Notes: generated by a model not told the origin, from the sequence alone. Counted from the first letter of the stretch, positions 10,024-19,866 are shown. The stretch is 27,983 bases of DNA from Choristocarpus tenellus KU-1152 (GCA_964200185.2 CAXNAD020000133.1:1-27983), one strand, 5' to 3'. Numbers and translations: made by a program.

Positions 10024-10265
10024 GTAACACCTGGTATGATGCATGGTGCGCGGTGAGAAATAATAGTATGGGCGTAGTACTCGTCTTCATCCGAAGAGAG
10101 AAGCGCAGAGTCACTGATCGTTTCACGCCACGTATATCACGCACTAAAACGGTATGCGGTGCTATTTTCACTTGAAAATCCAAACTGAGACCTCAAAACA
10201 AAGTATGCCGCATTCGAATCCCTTAGATCCTCCGTTTTTGATAATTGTGAGTGCATATATTTGTG

Positions 10266-10268
<3 letters not shown>

Positions 10269-10309
<41 letters not shown>

Positions 10310-10429
10310 TCCTTCTTTTCTTTCCCTNNNNNNNNNNAAAAAAAATGTGTGTCCCACTCCCCGTTGCCCCCCCTCTTTTTTTTATTTTTTGTGTTTTTTT
10401 TTTTTTTTCCCCCCCCCCCCCCCCCCCCC
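10269..10429. repeat. C39 tract, assembly gap and T15/C21 tract
   Basis: A run of 39 C (10269-10307) is followed by pyrimidine-rich sequence, ten N (10328-10337), more T/C-rich DNA, then T15 (10394-10408) and C21 (10409-10429). The N block marks an assembly gap of unknown true size. The whole tract lies in a proposed intron (10024-10473). Long open frames across it are poly-proline or poly-glycine artefacts. Confidence 0.95.
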
Positions 10430-10473
10430 TTGCATATATTTCTCCATTTTTTTTCTGTCCCATTGTATAACAG

Positions 10474-10571
10474 AGACGCAAGGGAGAGCCCCTGCAGCCC
10501 CATAACCTGACAAGCAGCCCTTTCCCTCCGGCATTCCTCTCTGCTGTAGGGGCATGGTCGATCTTCGAGTG
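10474..10571 (+). CDS. candidate internal exon (membrane-protein gene)
   Basis: The acceptor TATAACAG and donor GTG|GTAAGC frame 98 bases. In phase 0, set by the exon at 9953, they read RRKGEPLQPHNLTSSPFPPA and FLSAVGAWSIFEW. The other two frames hit stops within the exon. It ends with two leftover bases (TG), so the next exon must begin with one base. Confidence 0.45.
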
Positions 10572-11205
10572 GTAAGCACAGTTGATTTGGCGGTTTCACT
10601 TGATTATTGCTGCATAGCTACACCCTTTCAATGCTATGTGAGTACTTCACATGGCACACTTGACCATACTGTCTGAATTGTTCCAGCACAAGGTTGTTGG
10701 AGTTAGGGTTAAGGTCAGGGCATCTTTGACATCTTTCCGTCAGTGCCAATGTTTGCAGGGTTAGAGGAGTTTGATTTTTTTTTTGCTACAATCTTAACGT
10801 TTCCCATAATATGAGAAGTATATTATTTTATTTTTTTTTGTTTTGCTTATTTTGAGCTATATATATATTGGGTTCTTGTCTTTTTTAATCTCTTTTTATA
10901 TTTTCTGACGGGACCCAAGGCGTGCAAGTGGATCTGTATCACAATTGAAGGCGTTTGATTAGATGAGTACTAAACTAGTACTAAACTCTGTCCGATAGGC
11001 CTGTGCCAGTCTGTCGACATGCAGTTTTTTTACTGTGGCGGGATGAAAATCATGTTTTTTTAACAGTCGGAATCCTGGGTTATCCACGTTTCTAGAAATT
11101 CTTCTCTGTGTCTTGATTTATTTGTTATTAATTTGTTATTAATTTTTTTAATTACCTTGATGCCTTTCGTCGCTGTTGTTGAAACTGTCATCCTGATACA
11201 TGCAG

Positions 11206-11243
11206 TTTAGAATTTGACTCTCAATTAAACGCCTCCGTTCCTC
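11206..11243 (+). CDS. candidate 38-base micro-exon (membrane-protein gene)
   Basis: The acceptor ATACATGCAG and a strong donor, CCTC|GTAAGG, enclose 38 bases. In the required phase they encode LEFDSQLNASVP and leave one C, which with CC at 12432 makes a proline codon. The length (remainder 2 after division by 3) is exactly what is needed to join 10571 to 12432. Being short, it could be coincidence. Confidence 0.3.
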
Positions 11244-11439
11244 GTAAGGCACCAGAATCCTTTCTGAGAACAACCTCCATTACTTTTTTGTTCATGCCAT
11301 CACGCCTCAGTATTTTGATGGGTTTTTTAGTTTTTTTTTCAACCTATTTTTTTTTTCCAAGGGTTAGGGTTGCGTACTTTTAGTAGTGATGAAGTGTTGA
11401 TTTGAATCCAGCGGTGCCCTTTCCCACTGTTGTAGTGAA

Positions 11440-11472
11440 GGGTTAGGGTTAGGGCTAGGGTTAGGGTTAGGA
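11440..11472 (+). repeat. interstitial telomere-type repeat (TTAGGG)
   Basis: Five near-perfect TTAGGG units with one variant (GGGCTAGGG), intronic. A smaller block lies at 11361-11370. Confidence 0.9.
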
Positions 11473-11540
11473 GTACAAATTATATTTTCGGCCGGTAAGG
11501 TATGTGTAAGGTAATGTGTTTATGCAAATATTTGACTCCT

Positions 11541-11556
11541 TAGGGTTAGGGTTAGG
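11541..11556 (+). repeat. interstitial telomere-type repeat (TTAGGG)
   Basis: Two and a half units, intronic, about 70 bp after the previous block. A single unit also occurs at 11970-11976. Confidence 0.85.
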
Positions 11557-11689
11557 TCTTAGTGATGACCTGTGCCTGGTGTAGAGGGTTGGTGTGTTGG
11601 TTTCTTTTAAGAGTTGTATTTGGGTGCTCTATCCTGAGGTTTTGGATTTGGATCTTTTTTTCCAGTAGGGCTCGCACTAAATACTGATT

Positions 11690-11731
11690 GTACTAATTGC
11701 ACTAATTGTGTACTAATTGTGTACTAATTGA
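11690..11731. repeat. 11-bp minisatellite (GTACTAATTGT)
   Basis: About three tandem copies of GTACTAATTGT with small variations. It lies in the proposed intron. Confidence 0.75.
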
Positions 11732-12325
11732 GGAGCTTGGTGCTTTTTGCCAATTAAGAAGTTGGTAATTGGAGGAGAGATGATATCATATCATGTCAGA
11801 AATTGGAGACTGATTGCTTGTTGATGTGTGCGCCATCAGGCAGATCAGTGCTGGAAAAGGAGCCTCCTGTTGGAGGCGCATAAACATTGATTGAAACATT
11901 GATGGAAATATTGATTTGATCTAGTGTAGTGTTAAATTATACTCCGATCAATCGAAACGTAAAATGAAAGGGTTAGGTCTGAGTGCTTTTGATTAGTCGT
12001 TACTTGTGTCAATGCTTATACACCGAGCCAATCACATCAATTGATGTGCCTCTATTTGTGTGCTCCTTGTACACTTGGATTATAATCAAGTACGCCAATA
12101 TTTCGGGGCAATTAAACTCATGCTCAAAAACTATTTCTGTTGACAACACTAGAGGACTAGTGAAGTGTCTTGTTGTTCTGACAAAAAAAGAAGAAATGAT
12201 CAATGCCCCCCCCCCTCCTGTATGAGACAAACCCGTCTATGTGGTCCCAACAAAGATTTGACGCACTTGTGTAGGAAGCAACCAACATTAGTCACATTTA
12301 ATCTAATTGGTTAACCCTCGTCTCT

Positions 12326-12411
12326 TCCTTGTCTTGTTGTGTCTTGCCTTGTCTTGTCTTGTCTTGTCTTGCCTTGCCTTGCCTTGCCTTGCCTTGCCTT
12401 GTCTTGTCTTG
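12326..12411. repeat. pentanucleotide microsatellite (CTTGY)n
   Basis: Roughly seventeen copies of the pentamer CTTGT/CTTGC in blocks. It ends 20 bases before the 3' splice site at 12431, so length changes would alter the polypyrimidine region of that intron. Confidence 0.9.
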
Positions 12412-12431
12412 ATGTAAAAGGGTCGAGACAG

Positions 12432-15400
12432 CCTTGAAGAGCCCCGGAGGTTTAATGGCGTGGATGCCAGCTGTGATTGTTGCTACTTTGGCTGGATACA
12501 TGTCCTACAGAGGACAGGTAAATGCCGTGGATACAGTGACTGTGACTGGTTGTAGGAATAAGATGTTTATGATCACTTTATTATTTTTTGTGTTTATGAT
12601 TTATGATCTTAAGTGCGTAAAGTACAAGATGTTTATGATCACTTTATTATTTATTTTGTTTATGATTTATGATTTATGATCTTATGTGCGTAAAGTACAA
12701 GATGTTTATGATCACTTTATTATTTTTTTATGCTCTGCTTGCTTGATTGTTGTCAGTAAAGGTTAGGGTTAGGGGTATCTACAGCAACAAAAAAAAAACT
12801 ATTTAGGTATTCCATATTCTGTGTACATTGATAATAGATATTGATAATAGATATACATAGAGTCTACGCTGTCTGTTGGTGTGTTTGTCTACTCTATGAT
12901 AGGCCGAGGTGTGTTTTGAGTAGTTTGGGGGCATATTATTGGTCCTTGTCACAAACCTGTAGCCAATAATATGCTTTTGTCGTATGAAAGGTTTCCTTCA
13001 CTCGATGCTTTCATCTTAGGGTTAGGGTTAGGAGACTGTACTATGATGTGTAGTCCATGGTCCACCAAGACATATGCTATGCTGCCTATCCTTGTTGAAG
13101 TGATGTTGAAGTGATGTTGAAGTGATGAGAATGGCGTGTAGAGTTTGCCTTGTTGAAGTAATGGGGAAGTCATGGGGAAACTTAGGGCAGTGAGTTGTGG
13201 GGATAGATTACGTTGTGTGCATTGAAAGGGTGTCAAATGGAAAGTCTAATGCAGGACTTTGCTGGGGATAAGTCTAGCAGCCTGTACTTGGCAAATTCAA
13301 GGCCTAATTGCATTCAGATTCCTCCTTTTGATTGGTCGGAAGTGCCCAGAGGCCCCTTTTCCTTGATTTGTATTGGTTGATCGAGGTGGCATTGCAGTTA
13401 AAGTGTTAGAGCTAGGTCTTTGGTGTTCTCTTTATTGTGACTAGTTCAAAAAGTAATGTGAAACTTTCATGGCTTCAGTTCTTTCTTGGTAGGGTTAGGG
13501 CATGAGTGATCTGCAGTGGATAAGTTATATTGCAGAAGGTTTTGGAAGGGTTAAGGTTAGGGAAGGTTCCTTTTTTCTTTCTTTTGAATTTACAAAAGTT
13601 GTCAGTGTTTTTTTAGTGTTGAAAAGCACTTTTTTGTTTTTGGTGCAGCAGACCAGAACAACCAATACAACCTTCCCCCCCCCTTAGTTTTGTGGCAAAC
13701 AAGCACACATGTGCATCTAATTCTAGGTGTATGGGGGTGCAATGTTGAGTCTCCAACCATGAGTTTGGTTTTGTGACTCATGCCTTACAGCATGATGTTG
13801 AGTGTATGATGTTGTCTTGGAAATTGAGTGCTCCGTTCCTAAGATGGTTTATACTATACACTATAGTCTTGTTCCATGTGGTTTTTTTGGCAGGTGCTGG
13901 TATATGTTAGGTCATACATAGGTCTAGGAATCTAACCCGTTGCAAAACATTTTTTGGAACGTCAGTATATGCATGTCAAACTCTGTACCTCATGTCCCTC
14001 CTAATCTCCTGCTGTTGGTGAACTATCCTATCTACCCTATCTACCCTATCTACCCTTACTATTCTTGGATTGTGAGATAGTTTTGATTGCTTTGACCTTC
14101 AATTTCTCGTCTTCTTACTACATTAGTTCAATTTCTATTTTTTATTTTTCTTACTACATTATTTTGATTGGTTAATGTATTTATGGACTGACATTTTTTA
14201 TTTTTTATTGGCCAACAATGAAAATACAACAGAAAGCAGCTGGCGGAGAAAGCCTTCAGCTCAAGTCCATGGTGCCCACATTTGTGGCAGGACTGCTGGT
14301 GCTAAAATGGGTCCTTGAACTGGAGGAGGAGCAGATCCTGACTCCGGTAAGAACTCTCTTCGATAGTACCAGAAATTTCTTTGTGGAATTTTCTTTAATT
14401 ATAATGTACTAAGAATTTTGTGGTTGTTGACTATAGAGTGACCGTTGTACTGTTATTATGATAAGAAAATATGTTATTCTGATCTACTCTGTTTGCCTGT
14501 GGAATTGTTTTGGAAGTAAAATATATTATTCTGCATACACCATAGAGTAATGATTCTAAAATGACGACAAAATACACTTAAGTAGTATTACGATTGTTAA
14601 GGTGTATTTTCATGACAACAACCCAATTGATAGTAAGGACTCGAGTGTCCAAGTAGATGTTGACAAAATGGGTCAACAACCCAATGGGCGTGACGATGAT
14701 CCCCAGTTCCACATAAAAGTTTTTTTGCCATCATTGTCCTAAAACTTGGGAAGCGATGATCCATGACCATCTGAGGGGGGGTTTGCTGTAGGAGAGGAAC
14801 AATGAATGTGCTTACAGTTGCCAGTCACATCACTGTCGATCATTGCAGATCTAGTGGGGAGTGTCATCAAGAGTGATCCTGTTCTATTCCCCCCCACCCC
14901 AGTGCTCTACTCCAATTTTACTCAAATTAACCCTAACCCTATGTCAACTAGCGCGTTGTTGCCCACTTGCCTTGCCTTGGTACCTTCTTGAAGTTAGTTG
15001 ATGTTAGTATGACTCAAGAAGAAGTCATGATGAAGCGGTTTGTGTTGTCACTTGTTATTTTCTTTTTTAGGAGGAGATTAAAGCAGCAAAGAAGGCAGCC
15101 AAGAAGGCCACGACCACTGCAGTGAAAACTGTAGGTGTCACCCTTGGGCTCAATAAGGATTTGATCTCGGAAAATCTGTGAGTGAAAAAATTTGTTTTGT
15201 TTATATCATTATATCATTGACTTTTGTCAAGATTTGTTAGTGTCAAGATGTTTCTTGGGAGACTTGTTAGTGCTTTGATCACGTTTTTTTTTTACAATTC
15301 ACATTATTCATGTATTATAATGACACATGTTGGTTAGTTTCCTGATTTCCCCTGAGAGGGTTAGGGTTAGGGTTAGGGCTACTGTTTGATGCGCATCGGG

Positions 15401-17470
15401 TATCTGTTTCTAACAGAGTGAGATGATAGCCTTACCCACAATGACAAGCTTGATTGGATACATTTTCTTTATCATCGTGAATGTGGGAAATGCCCTCCAA
15501 GCTTTAGAAAGTTCCTGGGTCATACGTGAATGTGTGGACAACTGACTTGTTGCTATTCACATCTCGCACGTCTTTTTCCTTTACTTCATTCACTGAAGGT
15601 ACAACAGTGATCGCATCTCCAAATAGACACACTACCCTGCTGTCATTCACACAAAGAGGTCGTTTCAGAATCACCAGCCATCAGCTGGTTATTCATTCCG
15701 TCTGGGGACATTGTTATTTATTGTCAGAGCACGATTCCACTACTATTCTCTTGATGTGTATCTTGTTAGTGTAGCTGTATCTTTGACAAAGAAAGGTATG
15801 GCAACAATAAGACATGCTTGAAGACCGAAATAAGGTAACCTATTGTATGGGAGGATGTAAGAAATGTTGTAGCACAAAGTTGCTTGTCCTTGTATCTTCT
15901 TTGTTCCTCTAGGTTTAGACCATTGTATTTATTCCTAGTAGCCCTTCCAGGTGATACAAACCCCGCCCTTACCTGTCAGGATTCCTTCTTGTGCACTGAG
16001 TCCTACATGGTCCCATAGAACCCTAAGTGGTCTCAGTTGTTGAGTATCGGTTTATCCTATACTACACTAGTATTTCCATCATTTTACCTACATAATCATC
16101 GCTGCAGGAAACTTGCTCCTCTACCCCGCCCCGCCCCCACCCACCCGCCCACCCAATCCATTGCCATTGCCATTGTCATTGTCATGTATTTGTCTTCTTC
16201 TGATGGGTCCAACAGGCCCCTGATAGTTGTGGCTTTGGTGGTCGTGTTGATGGCCACCAGCTTTTACAGAGGTCATGGACCCATCCACCATGAGGTGAAG
16301 TATTGGCAGTGTCTCGCTATCTATCAGCAATAGTATAATAGTATCTACACCCTCACACTGAGTGGGCTGCTCGTTGTTTCTGCTAGAAGCTTGGTCAATA
16401 TTGTCTGGGTTTTACTCAGGACTTACTCTTTGTATGGTGTGTTTTGATTGTACCAAGGAAAAAATATGCCCTGCCATTACAGCTCACATACACAAACAGG
16501 CTGCTGGATACAGCCACACTCTATCCACCCACCCACCATTTGATCAGAAGACCATTTTTGTATTTCCACTATTTTGGACTCGAAGTATCTGGGGGGGGGT
16601 GACAGTTGTCCATTTGTGGCCGATTTTTTCATGTCGCGATTTTTTGGCCGGTTAGGGTTAGGTTGTGCATTCATCGGATGTATAATGTAAGTACACTTTT
16701 CCTGGTTATGACCCAAATGGACACCCCGGTGTAGACCCCCCCCCCCCAGATACTTTGGATCTTGTCAATCAATCACCTTAAGTAACACCTTAGTGTTGTG
16801 ACCGTGAAGGTTTGGTGAGTACAAACTATGAACTCCTATTACATTCTTTCAGTGCACTTGATTAGAATTCACATGCTCACACAGCATCAGTGCATGTGAA
16901 GGTAAGCGAGCAAGGCTCCACACCTTGGACGTCATGGCACTCAACACAATGCTATGCCCGTAACACTGAGGCAAGACACACGCGACTATCACCTACTGTG
17001 CCCAAAACTCACCATTCCAAAGGGCTTTTTTAAAATATAACATTTGTTTGAATGTTAACAGTGTTACTAAAGTGCCCAGTTGGTCTGTCCTGCGTGTGCA
17101 GAGCTCTGAGTGCCAAGTCTATCCTCAAGGTTTTTTTGAGCGTCAACTGTCTTTTGATTAGTTGAATAGTAGCGATTTGGTTTGATCACTGTGATTCAGA
17201 TACACTCAGATCATCTGTATGTACCATGGCATTAGCAGTGCTTCTCATTCCCACTGCCCCTTTCTGTTACTGTTTGTATGTTTTGATCAGATGAAGTCAG
17301 GCGCTTTTCCATGGTCGTTCATGTCTGTGCTTGGTGTGTTTGCCTGCATGTCCTTCTACCGTGACATTGCTGTTCAAGATGGAGCATATATTGATGATGT
17401 ATTACCCGGGCTTGCTATGGCTGCAGTTTCTGGTGGCATGTCGTATGTAGGCTACCGTATGCAGGGCTAG
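12432..17470 (+). CDS. multi-pass membrane protein, five phase-matched exons
   Basis: Exons 12432-12517, 14233-14346, 15071-15177, 16216-16294 and 17291-17470 (TAG stop). Donors are GTAAAT, GTAAGA, GTGAGT and GTGAAG; acceptors are ACAG, AACAG, TTTTTTAG, AACAG and GATCAG. All four joins agree in phase (0, 0, 2, 0). About 188 residues result, with five hydrophobic segments: GGLMAWMPAVIVATLAGYMS; VPTFVAGLLVLKWVLEL; LPLIVVALVVVLMATSFYRG; FPWSFMSVLGVFACMSFYR; and VLPGLAMAAVSGGMSYVGYR. A lysine/alanine-rich loop (EEIKAAKKAAKKATTTAVKT) lies between the second and third. Repeated endings (GYMSYRG, TSFYRG, MSFYRD) suggest internal repetition. The protein is not recognised. Small-residue-rich helices and K-S-G-x-F loops recall TMEM14/FAX transporters, but this is only a weak resemblance. 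Upstream exons are proposed separately at 9097-11243. Introns of 724-1715 bp carry TTAGGG blocks and repeats. Confidence 0.6.
12561..12730. repeat. 66/73-bp tandem repeat
   Basis: Two full copies and one partial copy of a unit beginning AGATGTTTATGATCACTTTA, starting at 12561, 12627 and 12700. The second unit is longer by an extra internal GATTTAT. Located just inside the intron after the exon at 12432. Confidence 0.9.
12761..12774 (+). repeat. interstitial telomere-type repeat (TTAGGG)
   Basis: Two tandem units, intronic, just after the 66/73-bp repeat. Confidence 0.85.
13017..13032 (+). repeat. interstitial telomere-type repeat (TTAGGG)
   Basis: Two and a half tandem units, intronic. Further single or degenerate units occur at 13491-13500 and 13548-13562. 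Confidence 0.85.
13094..13126. repeat. 11-bp tandem repeat (GTTGAAGTGAT)x3
   Basis: Three perfect tandem copies, intronic. A related TTGAAGTAATG follows at 13153. Confidence 0.9.
14024..14055. repeat. 10-bp tandem repeat (CTATCTACCC)x3
   Basis: About three copies of a decamer, intronic, roughly 180 bp before the exon at 14233. Confidence 0.85.
14928..14941 (-). repeat. interstitial telomere-type repeat (CCCTAA)
   Basis: Two units in the reverse orientation relative to nearly all other blocks in this gene's introns. Confidence 0.8.
15358..15378 (+). repeat. interstitial telomere-type repeat (TTAGGG)
   Basis: Three and a half perfect tandem units, in the intron between exons 15071 and 16216. 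Confidence 0.9.
16583..16755. mobile_element. MITE family 2, complete copy
   Basis: A 173-bp element bounded by AAGTATCTGGGGGGGGG and its complement, CCCCCCCCCAGATACTT. Subterminal sequences GTCCATTTGTGG (left) and CAAATGGACACC (right) extend the inverted repeat. It carries a TTAGGG block at 16651-16663 near its centre and lies in the last intron of the membrane-protein gene. Confidence 0.8.
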
Positions 17471-17920
17471 GTTGGAGGGGTGTACGCAGGACTAGCTTGG
17501 GGTGGATAGTGGAGACAGGGGGGAGATAGAGGGGAGAGGGTTGGAAGGAAGCATATGAGAAGGATGGATAACGATTCAATTGGTCAAGGTGTACAGTTCG
17601 TAGCCTTGTGATCACATGGTCTAGCCCACAGTATCTAGCATCTTGTGATGCATTACAAGCCGCCTTTGCAAAATGGTGTCGCATTGACTGGGTCAATGGG
17701 ACTCAAGGTGTAGCTTGATCTCCAGGCCAGAGATCATGGGTGCATTATGGGCTTGGATACTCTATTGCATTAGTTGGCCAAGCCAAGCCAATCCGTTCCA
17801 TGCTTGCAAGGATAAAATGGAAGGGACTTGCTTAGCTGGTTCAATTCTGCCTGCCAACTCTTAGAATACATGGTTAGTGGGACAATATCTCAGGAAACAG
17901 GTTTTTTTAATGAATTGCTC
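17471..17920. other. 3' flank of membrane-protein gene, no supported gene
   Basis: Purine-rich just after the stop. Two plus-strand open pieces in different frames (about 17572-17719, with SLVITWSSPQYLASCDALQA; and 17720-17862, with EIMGALWAWILYCISWPSQA) look protein-like but lack a start or splice link. They may belong with the decayed stretch at 17953-18356. Confidence 0.3.
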
Positions 17921-17950
17921 AAAGTATCTGGGGGTGGGGGTGTAGATACA
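17921..17950. mobile_element. 30-bp remnant of MITE family 2
   Basis: Reads AAAGTATCTGGGGGTGGGGG then TGTAGATAC: the two GTATCT/AGATAC termini separated only by the G-rich tract. It looks like an element that lost nearly its whole interior. Confidence 0.6.
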
Positions 17951-17952
17951 GC

Positions 17953-18356
17953 ATGAAGGGTTTTCCTAACATAGCTGAGGTGTTTGCATTATTTGATGTT
18001 TGGGCCATATGTGATCCTTGTCGGGACCTATCCTCACTCCTTAGACAAATAACAGAAGCTGTAAGCCCCAACGTGGGGGTGAGTCCTTACAAGCCATCAT
18101 AGATCAGTTCCTGCGGTTGAACTGTCTATAGGGGGATCTACACCAGAGTGTCCATTCAGGACCTGACCAGGAAAAGTGCACTTACATTATCAGAGAGGAC
18201 AACAAGAAGAGTGCTGACACTCTTAGCGAGTTTGTGCATCAGTTGGGTCAAGTACACTGTCAAAGATGGGATTATATTGTAGTGAGTGAAGATGGTGTGA
18301 TAGCCTGTTTGTGGGATACAGGTGTAGTTACGAGCTTTGACCTTCAAAGTGACTAG
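17953..18356 (+). pseudogene. small two-exon gene or frameshifted pseudogene
   Basis: An ATG at 17953 opens MKGFPNIAEVFALFDVWAIC, then DPCRDLSSLLRQITEAVSPN, to about 18078. A second frame from 18132 to the TAG at 18354 encodes GDLHQSVHSGPDQEKCTYII and later RWDYIVVSEDGVIACLWDTG. Two explanations fit. A 53-base GT-AG intron (18079-18131; donor GGGG|GTGAGT, acceptor CTATAG) joins them in phase. Alternatively, a one-base slip in the G5 run at 18075-18079 plus one TAG broke a continuous gene; the 'intron' itself reads GESLQAIIDQFLRLNCL in the second frame, which favours decay. No family recognised. A MITE remnant sits directly upstream. Confidence 0.35.
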
Positions 18357-18451
18357 CTGGTATCTTTTAAATATTTTTCATACCAAAAAGAAAAAGATGG
18401 AACAGATTACAGGCCAGGCCCTGGCAAACAGTATAAAACAAATCCACCATA

Positions 18452-19024
18452 TTATATTCTAGATAAGTCTTCCCAACTATCCCCTCCTCCGTAGATATAA
18501 TAATCCTCAAGAAAAAGCGGTTGAAGTACAGATAGAAGGGAAGGGGGGAGATTTCTGACGATGGCGACTTCATTTCTGTGCGCTCTGATCCGTTCACTGT
18601 GGCAGCATTTTGCCTTGTTCAACTTTAACCGCACCTCCCAGTTCAGCCTTTTTTGTGGTTCTTCAAGGTGGTTCCCCTGTTCTCGGGCTGCAGTGCACAG
18701 ATTTGCGCGTAGTGGCGCTCGAAATGAGAGCATGACATAGTTCAAGTCTCATGTAAACGTACAATGTGATGTTGGCATTGTGCCAGTAGATAGTCTTCTC
18801 CGGTTGCAGAAGTGGCGTCTATGGAAGGCTGTATTGGCAGGTTGTGTATTTTGGATTATGTTTGTATTGATACATCCCTCAAATCGATTTTTTTGGTGAT
18901 CGGGTAGAATGGGACGAATGATAAGAACGCCTCCAAGACCGTATTGTGTGTGCAAGAGGGAGATAATTTTTTGGCGACGTGATCCATTTTCGAGCACATA
19001 AAATCTGACCTTGTACTCACACAA
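18452..19024 (-). other. stretch open on both strands, unassigned
   Basis: The minus strand holds one frame of about 190 codons broken by a single stop at 18749-18751 (pieces CEYKVRFYVLENGSRRQKII and REQGNHLEEPQKRLNWEVRL). The plus strand holds a frame starting ATG 18559 that is likewise broken once, at the TAG 18738-18740, and reads on with a hydrophobic WKAVLAGCVFWIMFVLIHPS. At most one is a gene. No family recognised. Confidence 0.25.
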
Positions 19025-19270
19025 AGACTTGCTCTGAACGGTGTGAAATCATTTCCGTCATCCTAATTTGGACCTTATCCATTATATTAATAATAAGTGA
19101 CTTGTGTAATCCTGTGATGGCGTGGTTCACTCAGGCCCAGGTCGTGTGGTGAAAGGAATCACTAGGCCAGAAAGACCAGACAAAGACGAACCGTAGCCAA
19201 GAGGACACGGTTAAGTAAAGTTGGAGAAGTACACGTATGCAGAGTGGAGAGGATATCATGAGTGGGAATC

Positions 19271-19288
19271 ATTAGGGTTAGGGTTAGA
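19271..19288 (+). repeat. interstitial telomere-type repeat (TTAGGG)
   Basis: Two and a half units; the last such block in the window. None is seen across the remaining 8.7 kb. Confidence 0.85.
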
Positions 19289-19370
19289 TTTTACACTATA
19301 TATCAGCAAGACGACTTTGGACCTTCCCATTTGGGCTGCCTGTGCGCGAACTTACTGTTCGCACCAGTTG
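19287..19370 (+). repeat. diverged direct repeat, copy 1
   Basis: Shares the core ACCTTCCCATTTGGGCTG and flanking sequence with 19867-19951 (core AACCTTCCCATTTAGGCTG). The two copies are 580 bp apart and roughly 70 percent alike by eye. Confidence 0.65.
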
Positions 19371-19785
19371 TCGTGCAGTTAGCGATGCATACACTAACTT
19401 CTTCCTGTATCGTGCCCCCCAGAGTGAACTAGGTGTACATGTTTCACAACTACTAGAGACGACTTGTTGTAAGCCGAGACAAAAGAAATCGTGTATCACC
19501 TCAATGGTGCTGCCACAGCATGCACTTACTTGTTACTCTAGACTTGGGAGGACAAGATGTTCAAGAAGGATTAAGTCGGTCTTAGAGGACCCCCAGTTCC
19601 AAATCACCCAGAAACTTCTGAACAGTGATCAAAATATACCCTTGTTTCCTTTTGGAGTGTCCTTCAAGAGTCCGAGGATACAATCAGAGTCTGTGTTCGG
19701 TCTAATTAGAGTATGCACTTGTCCCTTCCGGGGTTCTGGTTCAAACGTTGTTACAAAGTATACATCTCTGATTTGGCCTGTATAA
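19342..19785 (+). CDS. hypothetical open frame, unassigned
   Basis: A frame open for 147 codons (non-ATG start at 19342; the first ATG is at 19384) containing TNFFLYRAPQSELGVHVSQL, RRIKSVLEDPQFQITQKLLN and a C-terminal SGSNVVTKYTSLIWPV. It is the longest single open frame outside repeats. Cysteine/arginine-rich parts (CCKPRQKKSC, RLGRTRCSRR) match no motif that I recognise. Its 5' part lies in the direct repeat 19287-19370. It may be a relic. Confidence 0.25.
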   Translation: MRELTVRTSCRAVSDAYTNFFLYRAPQSELGVHVSQLLETTCCKPRQKKSCITSMVLPQHALTCYSRLGRTRCSRRIKSVLEDPQFQITQKLLNSDQNIPLFPFGVSFKSPRIQSESVFGLIRVCTCPFRGSGSNVVTKYTSLIWPV

Positions 19786-19866
19786 AAAGGGTCCCCACCT
19801 CCATGTATGTTGAACTATATTGTTTGCCGTACATGTCAACTGAATAATCCAAAATATTCCTAAGAT

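Larger units (their letters stand above)
10572..12431. other. intronic, TTAGGG-rich stretch
   Basis: Apart from the 38-base exon proposed at 11206-11243, this is AT-rich intron with T runs, short tandem duplications (TTTGTTATTAA at 11117-11141) and at least five telomere-type blocks (10702, 11361, 11440, 11541, 11970). No independent gene is seen. Confidence 0.5.

Noticed and set aside
10137-10599. Long overlapping open frames on both strands around the gap (poly-proline/poly-glycine)
   Set aside because: They exist only because homopolymer C/G and N bases contain no stops. Composition is purely repeat-derived.
12298-12501. Minus-strand frame rich in QDKTRQGKARQ
   Set aside because: Translation of the CTTGY microsatellite.
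12432-17470. Firm assignment of the membrane protein to TMEM14/FAX
   Set aside because: Only loose similarity in small-residue helices and loop motifs. The order and number of helices differ, so no gene symbol is given.
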